A stretch of 64,000 nt of DNA, from NCBI GenBank assembly GCA_023105745.1, contig JALGQZ010000013.1, forward strand, positions 2,143,501 through 2,207,500, given 5' to 3'. The notes under the pieces are model-generated. The model worked only from the letters and a program-made list of their open reading frames with translations. It did not search any database and was not told the DNA's origin. This DNA is from Austropuccinia psidii. Taxonomy: Eukaryota > Basidiomycota > Pucciniomycetes > Pucciniales > Sphaerophragmiaceae. Position numbers and translations under genes: made by a program. Each line of letters starts with the position of its first letter. The first letter of the stretch is position 1. Below are positions 55,401 through 64,000 of this stretch, piece after piece.

Positions 55401-56611
55401 CAATGAGATGTGGTCTCTGTCTACCACTGTCAGTGCACTTGTGTGCTTTTCTCTGTGGTATAACAGGCCATCTATAAGTAAAAACTTGTTATCCGTATAG
55501 GCCCTCAACCAGGGTTCTTCCAGTTGGCCTTCCAGTTCTGGACTCCTGTATTTTTGTTGAAGGAGTTGTAGTAGTATGCCACACTGTTTGTGTTTGGCAT
55601 AAGACTTCAGTACTGCACTAAAAAACTCATTGTGCAGTTCAGGAGAACTTATTCCCAATATGGGAGTTTCTGTCTCCTCCGAATCAGTGTTTCCACTGCC
55701 AGGGGTATCACTCTCTGGTGCCCATTCAGAAAATCTGGAGTTCTTCCTCCTATCTATTTCCATGAAATGGATAGGGATTTTGGCTGAAAATTCAGGGTCA
55801 TAGGCTGGATTGCTCTTGACATTATCAAGTGGACATCTGCTAAGGCCATCTGCATTGGTAGGACTTTTAACTTCTTTGTATATGATGGTCATGTTCCCTC
55901 CATACTCCTGGATGGCTATTTGCCATCTCAGCATGTGTCTATTTGTAGTCTTCATGTTTAGTAAAGAATTCAAGGCTGTGCAGTCTGTGTAGACTTCAAA
56001 GACTGCCCCTCCAGATAATAATGGAGTTTTTCTAGAGCCCAGACTAGACATAGACACTCAGTCTGGGTGGCCCCATACCTGGCTTCTGAATCTTTCAGCT
56101 GGCTTGAGATGTAGCAAATCACTCTTTCTCTTGGTTCACCATCCACAATTTGTCTTTGGTGAAGGGCTGCTCCTAGGCCTTGACTGCATGCTGCATCTAT
56201 ATATAGCTTGAATGGTAGTACAAACTCAGGCAAGATGAGCACAGGTGCATTAGTGAGTTCATATTTGATCCTCTCATATGCATCCCTCCTTTCCTTGGTT
56301 ATTTCAAAAACTACATCTTTTGAACATAACTTGTATAAACTACTAGTTATGTGTGCAAAGATTTTGATGTGGCTTCTATAGTATCTAGCAAACCCAAGAC
56401 AGGATTGCATCTCTTTGATGCTTTTTGGTACTGACTTTTTCAGTACTGCTGCTACTTTGTTCTGGTCAATTGCCAGACTAAGACCTGAGACTATATGTCC
56501 TAGAGCCAGTAACTCTTGTTGGCCAAAATTGCATTTTTTAAATGAAATTTTGAGATTTATGCGTGTGCATTTACTTAGTACTCTGTCTATGTATTGCACA
56601 TGGTCCTCCAT
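55401..56611 (-). pseudogene. pol: Element D RT thumb, RNase H and tether
   Basis: 55970-56611 has the RT thumb (LKISFKKCNFGQQELLALGH, FARYYRSHIKIFAH) and RNase H start ([20 protein letters not shown]). A frame change near 56000 leads to 55359-56057 with [48 protein letters not shown] and the long Ser/Glu/Pro-rich tether before integrase. It is non-functional because of the frame changes. Confidence 0.88.
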
Positions 56612-57930
56612 GTCTCTGAGTATATAATGATATCATCAATATATACTACCATCCAGCCTTCCAATATTTCATCTTGAAATATTGTGTCCATCATCCTTTG
56701 GAAGTGGGCTGGTGCATTCTTGATGCCAAATGGCATCCTGGTATACTCATATATGCCCATATAACATATTATTCTGAGTAATTTCATGGAATTTGGTTTA
56801 ACTCCATTTTGGTGGAAGCCTTTCATACAATCCATTTTGGTTATATATTTGGCTTTTGCCAGTTTTTCCAAGGCATGAGGTATTCTGGGTATAGGGTACC
56901 TGTCGGCTTTTGTGTAGTTATTCAGAGCTCTGAAATCTCCACACAGTCTAGACTTGCCATCTTCCCAGGTGATTAGGACAGGGGTGCTGATTTCCACCAT
57001 TTCATTATGTCCAATCTTCCTGATGACATCCATATCCAGGAGTTCATTTATATGTTTCTCAATTTCTTTCCTGGTTTCTAGGCTCGCTGGATAAGGATGT
57101 CTCCTAAGCATGGGTGGATAAGGCCTTTCCACATCCAGATATAGTTCTATATCATGGCCTTTGATCTTGCCTAATGGTTCTTCACCAATGGCAAATAATG
57201 GTCTGTTCTTCCTCAGAATCTTCAGTAAACTTAGTTTCTGTTTACTGGTGAGGGTAGTGCTAAACTTTCCCTCTCTGAATTCCTTCAGAAGTTCTTCTAG
57301 TGGGTCTTGAGAGGATATCTGGTATATATCAAGTGAAAATTTCTTTTCCTTGTTAGTACCAATGGTGATTTGCCTATTTCTCCTGCTGTAAATGTCTATG
57401 CCATACATCCTCTGGTAATCTGTTACCAGTAAAAACACTTGGATGTGGGCATCATCAAGCACTACAAACTCTGGGTTGAGTCTGATATTACCCTTCCTGT
57501 GGGGTATAGTTATATCTTTGATAATTGTTCCAATGGAAGTCACCTTCCCTGATGCACTTTTAAAGCTCTTTGCCTTAGTGGGAAAGAATTGTTTTTCCCA
57601 GTTTGGGAAGTGGGTATCCAGATACCTTCTAGCCAATATGGAGCAGTGTGCTCCACTATCAATGATCAGTGGGTGCTGAGCATTGTCAATACAAACAGTC
57701 ATTTTTGTGGCTGTCCCATGTATATATTCCATTCCTTTGGTTGGTGTAACCAGGAATGTTTGTGCATCTTGTGTGTGTTTGCAAAAGTTCTTTTTAGCAG
57801 TGTCCTGTGGAATGCCTGCTTCCAACTGTATGTCCTGGATTTCTAGTGGGGTTTCCTCTTGGTAGTCCACTAGAAATTCCTCTCTTGGGTCTTGATCATA
57901 ATCAGATGGTTCTCTGATGGCATCCCCCAT
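56612..57930 (-). pseudogene. pol: Element D protease and reverse transcriptase
   Basis: A single open piece (447 residues from ATG 57930). It has an acidic start, then the protease active site LIIDSGAHCSILARRYLDTH and YQRMYGIDIYSRRN. RT follows with [74 protein letters not shown] and catalytic YIDDIIIYSETW. The frame breaks right after this motif. It is preceded in frame by a TAA at 57940-57942 that separates it from gag. Confidence 0.93.
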
Positions 57931-57939
57931 GGAGTCTGA

Positions 57940-58551
57940 TTAATAATCCCCTGTTGGGGATTCCTCTTCTGGGACTTTCTCAATGGCATAGACTTTTTTC
58001 TTTGCCTTTGGACAGTTGTTGGCATAGTGGTCTGTTGAACCACAATTGTGACAAGAATTCTTCTTTTTTGCCACTTCTGCCACTCTTTCTCTGGGTTTGT
58101 CTTTAAGCTCTACCCTGAAAGGTTTTTTCTCTTTGAAACTACTGCTCTTATATGGGCTGAATTTCCCGATATTAGTCCTTATCCTTATGTCTTGTAAGGT
58201 GTTGGCAATGTCATCTAGAGTGCAATTTTGGTTGCATCTGCATTTTACTGCATGCTCTGGTTCTCCTGGCAATTGTGTTAGAAGTTTGTGATTCCTCATT
58301 TGGATGTTCATCTGAGGATCAATGTCTTTGAGTCTTTTATACTGTCTAAGACACCACTCATATAGATCTTTGTCCACAGAGTATTTGTCATTTTCAAATG
58401 ACATGGTCTTTTGCCATATCCAAGTTCCATTACTGTACTTTTGGATGATTTGACTCTTCCACCATGGATTTCTTTCATTTCTGTGTATCATATACTGGCA
58501 TGACCTTTAAATGCAGTATTCAATCTAGCAGTAATGCAGTAGTCTGGTATG
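57940..58551 (-). pseudogene. gag: Element D gag C-terminal part, cut by E
   Basis: Open piece 57940-58491 with capsid residues WWKSQIIQKYSNGTWIW and LPGEPEHAVKCRCNQNCTLD, and the zinc knuckle CHNCGSTDHYANNC. A TAA ends it in the same frame as protease-RT. Upstream, 58492-58551 continues the capsid (IPDYCITARLNTAFKG) but a small deletion near 58490 changes frame. Element E interrupts it at 58557, with CTTGG as its left target duplication. The N-terminal gag half is outside the window. Confidence 0.88.
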
Positions 58552-58556
58552 CTTGG

Positions 58557-59994
58557 TGTCAGGATGAAACTATGAAAGAGTGGTAATGTAGGCTATTTAC
58601 AACTCAAACTATGTTTGTGACACGGTAAAAATGCTTTAAAAGATAATAAAGTTGATGATAAAGGATTAAATTAAGATATTGAGGGCTTTGCTATAAAGAT
58701 ATAGTGGTGGTGAGCGCTGTTGAAAGCCCTGGGTGCAGCTTTACCTGTTGGGTTACAATAATAAAGACTACAATACTTTTTAATTTAAGAGTATACCTGA
58801 TCATTAACCAAGAGTAAAACTGTTCTTGACAGTTTACTACGTAGCTTATTCAAGAGCAGGATAAGGAAAGGTTTTTGGTTGTGAAAAGCCCTCCTTTTAT
58901 CCTGAAATTGAGGTGGAAAGGCTGCTAGTCCTTTCCACGTAGAGGAAGTGAAGATTTTTCATTCTCTATGACAGGCTTGTGGTTTGCAAACAGCCTTTAT
59001 ACTCTGTATTGGGCTCAGATGTGGTTTTGAAACCACATCTGGGCGGTTTTCACCAATACAGGGTGAAACTTTTCATCTGGGGACCTCACAGCCTGATTCT
59101 GACGTGTATGACGCGTAGAATGCTGTACAGAAACTGTATGGGACCCCAGTATTGACTGACATCTGAGGTATTGAAGTAAAAACATGCTTCATTGTCTATT
59201 TGACACCTCATATTCATGGTTATGGGATATTATCCCATGGTAAGGCTGTATCTGACAGCAGGTGGGATTCTGACCTTAAAATGGTCATACCTCTGTCAGT
59301 TTTTGAGATATCAAGCTAACAGTTGGTTCATTGAATAGCTCTGTATGAGCTCTACACAAGGGTACCCAACTTTGCATGGTTATCATTAAATATGACAAAG
59401 TTATCCCATGTACAAGTATTTTGTACATTGGCGTGGTCTGGGCAAAAGCTGTGTTAAGCTTGTTTGGCCAATAACTTCTGTTGTAGTTGAGCTATGAGGA
59501 AATGGATGACACCATCAGATAGCCCTGATTGTTCTCTTTCCAAAAAAACCCCACTTTAGGTATCTCACACTAAAACTGTAGAAGTTAGATGAGAGGTGAA
59601 TGTTTTGTTCACCCTTATTTGGTCTGAATTTGACCATAACTCAAGTAATACTGGTGCTAGCTCAGTTTGGCTAGCACCATTAGATAGCCCTGGCTTAGAG
59701 ATTCATTTTGAATACCCATTTGATGGGGTTAAGCCTCTCCTTCTAGATTTTAGATGAGAGGTGAAAATTAAGGTTTATGCTCAGCAATAACTTTGAGCAG
59801 GAATAACTTTGTTATTTCTTGTCCTATGGTGATGGGACTTCTATTTTCAGAAAGAGGTGAGTTTCCTCTTTCCTTTGATACCTTTTGAGCTAATTTGGCT
59901 CAGGTCCATGTTTTGGTGGTATTTTGGCTATACCATTGGTTTATGGTATTTTGGCTGTCATGCTTGTGCTCTGGTTTTGAGTCACAGGCTGACA
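58557..59994 (-). repeat. 3' LTR of element E
   Basis: 1,438 bp, TGTCAGGATGAAACTATG to GAGTCACAGGCTGACA, preceded by CTTGG (58552-58556), its expected target duplication. It keeps the nested stem-loop at about 59003-59065 with one mismatch in the outer stem. Confidence 0.93.
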
Positions 59995-60013
59995 TACCCT
60001 CCCTCTAAAAAAG
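59995..60013 (-). other. Polypurine tract of element E
   Basis: Purine-rich on the minus strand (CTTTTTTAGAGGGAGGG), abutting the LTR. Confidence 0.75.
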
Positions 60014-60018
60014 GCTCA

Positions 60019-61150
60019 TCATGGATGAGACTGTTCAGTCCTCCTAGAGGCTCTGAATCTCCTGAAATGAAGGTTTCCATCTGGTATGGCATCCTCTGCC
60101 AACCATTTGTCTTTGTCAGCTGTCTGGTTCTTGAATCTGACTAGATATTGTCTCTGATCCTTCCCATTAAGTCTGATTTTTCTGGCCCTGATGATTTTAC
60201 TCACAGGTCCAGGAGAGTCTTCTACTTCCACTATTTCTGGTGGAGTGATGTTTTTCTTCCTGGAGGGGAATTTATTCTCCTCTGTTTGGAAGTATGGTTT
60301 GACCAGGCTTACTGGAAAGGCTGGGTGTTTCCTAGAAAACTCCTCAGTGAGCTTGACCTCTACTGCATTCTTCCCTATCAACTTAATGATAGTGAAGGGC
60401 CCTACAAATGAGTCTCTCATTTTCTTGGGTCCTTTGAGATTGTTAAAGTTCAGTGTAGATACTAACACCTGGTCCCCTTCCTTGAAGTCAAGTTCCATAT
60501 GTGATTTGTCCCACCTCTGCTTGTTATACTCTTTGGCCTCAGCTATGCATTTGGCAGCAGTATCACAGGCTTTCTTCCACATATCATGGAAGTCTTTGGC
60601 TGTGGGTGGATGGTCAGAAGATTTTTCTTCAAGTGATCCACAGGTAACAGGGGATTCCACCCTTTCTCTACCAGTGCAGGTGTTTTTCCTGTGGTAGAGT
60701 GCTGGCTTGTATTATAAGCCAGTTGGACTGCTGGTAAGAGGGTGACCCAATCATGGGTGTATCCCTCATGGTCCTTGTATTCCATGCCATAGGCACAGAA
60801 CCTCCTGAGGATGTCCTCCATTGTTTGGATCATCCTCTCAGCTAGGCCATCTGTTTGTGGATGGTAAGCTGTGGAAAAAGCAAGCTTGGTGCCAAGCATG
60901 TCATATAAATTGGTCCAAAATTCAGATGTGAATTTTGGGTCCCTGTCACTAATTATGGTCTTAGGGACTCCACAGGTGGATATGATGTTATTCCAAAATA
61001 ACAGAGCAGTGTCCATGGCTGTGTCCTCTTTATGGCATGGTAGACATCTCATGCTCTTGCTGAACCTATCAACTATGATTAAGCAGGAATTGTAGTTTTC
61101 TTTGCCTCCTGGGACAAGTCCTGTGACCCAGTCCATGTTTATGGTTTCCC
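60019..61150 (-). pseudogene. pol: Element E integrase core, C-terminal domain and chromodomain
   Basis: 60543-61136 carries [40 protein letters not shown] and [20 protein letters not shown], the DDE core. A 1-base frame change near 60600 leads to 60019-60660 with the C-terminal domain ([20 protein letters not shown]) and chromodomain ([20 protein letters not shown]). Upstream, the coding sequence is interrupted at 61154 by a solo LTR and resumes at 62821 in the same frame. Confidence 0.92.
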
Positions 61151-61154
61151 ATGG

Positions 61155-62816
61155 TGTGGTATTCCATACCTTAATGGCCCAGTTTCAAGTGGAATTTCAT
61201 TTATAGGACTATAATTTGAAGAAATAACAAAGAAAAATCAATAATTAATCAACTATAATAGAGGAATTCATCAATAAAATGGATTTAAATTCATAAAAAT
61301 GTACAATCTCATAATCAAATCCTTGAAGAATGGACCATTTGATTACAAGAATAACAATAAAATAAGGAAAAGAAAAAGACAAACTAGCAAGAATGTTAAA
61401 GTTACCAGTGAAAGGGGTAGTGTAACATTCAAGCTACCCTAGCTCTGCTCAACCTTTGGATTACTCAGCAATGCAGTTATTAAACTGAGGCCACTTCAAT
61501 AAGGAATAAATTAAAACTGTATCAATCAACAGTCACAAGACAGAAAGAAAAAGAAATCAATTAATTTATGCAAGGAAAATTTATCAAAAAACCTTAAATT
61601 AAACAGCATATCTGTGGAAACACAAGCACAGCCACCTGATAAGCCAGTAAATCTAAATTAAAAGCAGAATTAAGTTAGATAAAGAAAAGAAGAAACTCAT
61701 TCAGGACAAATAGAATCCCAACAATACACAGCATTCTCCACCTACAGCTCAAACAATGCACAGACCTATGGTGCAATAACTGTACAAAATCATCTCATAC
61801 CACCAAAAATTGTGCAACAAACCAAACAAATGGTGCAATATCTTGATCAAATGACACCAGCTCAAAATTCCTCACCAGAAAAAACATCTCACATTACATA
61901 ATCATACATAAATTGGTGCAAAAAACCAAACAAATGATATCTCACCACTAGAAAGAAATTATCCCAGCCAAAAGAAGTGAAAAATTCTAAGTCCCTTGTT
62001 TTTGAGTGCCTCTATGGAGGGCCCAAAGAATATAAATAGAGGTCCTCTCTCCCTCATTTTTCTCCTCTTTCCTCATGCAAAATAATTATATACCAAGAAG
62101 GAGAATAATTATTCATCCCTTACTAGTAGGTTAATCTAGAAATTATTATTATTAAAATTACACTAAATAGTGGTTTATAAATAGCTGTAGTTAACAGTAG
62201 GTCTGCCTATATTATAAATTCATCTATTAGTGAAATACTCATATTCAACAAAGTATTTATATTATACTCTTCTCACTAGAAGAAAATCCATATCACTATT
62301 ATTATTATCACAAAATATATATTTAACATATTATCAAAATTATTTATCAATTACACTTATTTAAAATATCAAACAAAATTATTATATTATCACTATTACT
62401 CAACTTTTATCATATTGAGCTATTATCCATTAAACAAAATACCTTCAACAAAGAAAACAACTTGAAATCACCACTAAGTACTATTATATCTATTATTTAT
62501 CTACTCAATTATTATCTTATCATCTTGAAATCACCTACAAATTTATTTATTTAAAATTATTATTATTTTATCATTAGTCTGATTATTGAATAGGTCTAAT
62601 AGAGACTGCTAAAAAGTCTTCTCTAGTTGTAAAGCCACAATCTGAAATATTGATTTGTGAGCTCTGTAGGGAGATTGTTTAGTATATTCAGAGGGGCAGC
62701 TAAAACACCATTAGCACCCTTGGTTACAGGATTATTTCAGCAATTCAAAACTGTTTACCTGTGATTTCCCCCTCAAGGACTGCCTTATCCAATCCCACAC
62801 TGAAAGGAGTTCCACA
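61155..62816 (+). repeat. Solo F-type LTR in element E integrase, plus orientation
   Basis: 1,662 bp, TGTGGTATTCC to GGAGTTCCACA, inverted relative to its neighbours. The 4-bp duplication ATGG lies at 61151-61154 and 62817-62820; the uninterrupted sequence is seen in D near 55195. It is shorter than the F LTR at 22682-24651 by about 300 bp. It is the youngest event in the deepest chain. Confidence 0.93.
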
Positions 62817-62820
62817 ATGG

Positions 62821-64000
62821 GTGTTTGGGTTCTTCTATGTGTTGAAGCAACCCATATTTCTTACCATGTTTCCTATTTGCCTTTTGGCATCTTTCACAAG
62901 TGTTAATGTATTCACTCAACTCTTGCTCCCACTTGGGCCACCAAGCTGTGCTTGCTACCCTCTCTTTAGTCCTGTCCTCACTCATGTGTCCCATGTAGGG
63001 GCAGTCATGGCATTCCTGCAGGATTAAAGAGATGTGGTCTCTGTCTATCACTGTGAGTGCACTGGTGTGCTTTTCTCTGTGATAAATCAGGCCATCTATA
63101 AGGAAGAATTTATTGTCCTTATAGGCCCTCAACCAGGGTTCCTCCAGCTGGGTTTCCAGTTCTGGGCTCCTGTATTTTTGTTGAAGGAGTTGGAGTAGTA
63201 TGCTACACTGTTTGTGTTTAGCATATGATTTCAGCACTGCATTGAAAAATTCATTGTGCAGTTCTGAGGAACTTATTCCCAGTATGGGGGTTTCTGTCCC
63301 TTCTGAATCAGTGTTTCCACTGTCAAGGGTACCACTCCCTGGTGCCCATTCAGAGAATGTGAAGTTCTTCTTCCTATTTATTTCCATAAAATGGATAGGA
63401 ATTTTTGCAGCAACTTCAGGGTCATAACCTGGATTGCTTTTGACATTGTCCAGTGGCCATCTGCTAAGGCCATCTGAATTGGTATGGCTTTTACCTTCCT
63501 TGTATATGATGTTCATGTTCCCTCTATACTCCTGGATGGCTATTTGCCATCTCAGCATGTGTCTATTAGTAGTCTTCATGTTTAGTAAAGCCTTCAAGGC
63601 TGTGCAGGCTGTGTAGACTTCAAAGACTGCACCCTCCAAATAATAATGGAGTTTTTCTAGAGCCCAGACCAGACATACACATTCTGTCCGGGTGGCCCCA
63701 TACCTGGCTCCTGAATATTTCAGTTGCCTGGAGATGTAACATATTACACCTTCTCTTGGTTCACCATCCACAATTTGTCTTTGGTGAAGGGCTGCTCCCA
63801 AGCCTTGGCTGCATGCTGCATCTATATATAACTTGAATGGTAGTTCAAAGTCAGGCAAGATGAGCACAGGTGCATTTGTGAGTTCATATTTGATACTCTC
63901 ATATGCATCCCTCCTTTCCTTGGTTATTTCAAAAACTACATCCTTTGAGCATAGCTTGTATAAACTACTAGTTATGTGGGCAAAGTTTTTGATGTGGTTT
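62821..64000 (-). pseudogene. pol: Element E integrase N-terminus, tether, RNase H and RT thumb (partial)
   Basis: The frame is open from the solo LTR to the window edge. It includes the RT thumb end (HIKNFAHITSSLYKLCSKD at the edge), RNase H ([36 protein letters not shown], where the usual TDC is TAC, a lost acidic residue), [17 protein letters not shown] and a long acidic Ser/Pro-rich tether. The zinc region follows (ECHDCPYMGHMSEDRTKERV, CERCQKANRK). It would be continuous with the integrase core if the solo LTR were absent. RT and gag lie to the right. Confidence 0.9.

Larger units (their letters stand above)
52599..58556 (-). mobile_element. Element D, Ty3/Gypsy chromovirus, cut by E
   Basis: 3' LTR (52599-54038), polypurine tract, integrase-chromodomain, RNase H, RT, protease and the C-terminal part of gag, all on the minus strand. 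E is inserted in gag at 58556. The 5' end lies beyond E, outside the window. Its Pol is related to that of E and distinct from A, B and C. Confidence 0.92.
58557..64000 (-). mobile_element. Element E, inserted in D gag, continuing beyond the window
   Basis: 3' LTR 58557-59994, polypurine tract, integrase, tether, RNase H and RT thumb up to the window edge. It is split by an F-type solo LTR. Pol is close to element D in sequence but better preserved. The 5' part is outside the window. Confidence 0.92.

Noticed and set aside
60191..60697. 168-residue plus-strand ORF opposite the E integrase
   Set aside because: Antisense shadow of a conserved integrase C-terminal domain. The D copy shows a similar shadow broken at other places.

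Overview
The window is one dense nest of Ty3/Gypsy-type (Metaviridae, chromodomain integrase) LTR retrotransposons in AT-rich DNA. I see no host gene, rRNA, tRNA or CRISPR array. The integrase C-terminal chromodomains, the gag zinc knuckles and short spliceosomal introns point to a fungus. The Pol proteins resemble what I remember from rust fungi (Pucciniales), most closely Austropuccinia psidii. That species call is memory-based and unverified. All internal coding regions read on the minus strand, and nearly all are broken.

The layers can be ordered because most insertions still carry target-site duplications (TSDs). The oldest visible layer is element B1 (11989-14314 here, continuing left of the window). 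It holds a tandem array of two copies of element A that share an LTR (1-11988), and element B2 (14315-22681) inserted in its gag. B2 holds an inverted LTR of its own family (14738-16538), a solo LTR in its RT (20386-21882), and element F in its protease. F (22682-52598 and beyond) has gag and protease but no visible RT or integrase. F holds the nearly intact element C (25513-39885, TSD TAATA), solo LTRs at 40500-42327 and 46332-48319, and element D (52599-58556). D holds element E (58557 to the right edge) in its gag. E holds a solo LTR of the F family (61155-62816). C holds two more solo LTRs (33728-35167 and 35990-37915). The deepest chain is B1 > B2 > F > D > E > solo F-type LTR.

Four LTR groups are present: A/C-like (TGTAAGG...TCACA, about 1.9-2.2 kb), B-like (TGTAAGGTGTGG...CTCACA, about 1.8 kb), D/E-like (TGTCAGG...GCTGACA, about 1.44 kb), and F-like (TGTGG...CCACA, about 1.7-2.0 kb). 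The first three leave 5-bp TSDs; the F type appears to leave 4 bp.

The most interesting observation is at the 5' end of elements A and C. A three-exon ORF, overlapping gag in a second frame, appears to be made by removing two short introns. Splice phases agree in both elements, and the joined ORF is conserved between them. The ATG that opens the gag frame lies inside the first intron. Retained RNA would therefore start in the gag frame and spliced RNA in the other, which resembles the genomic/subgenomic RNA logic of retroviruses. This comes from sequence reading only and needs transcript evidence.
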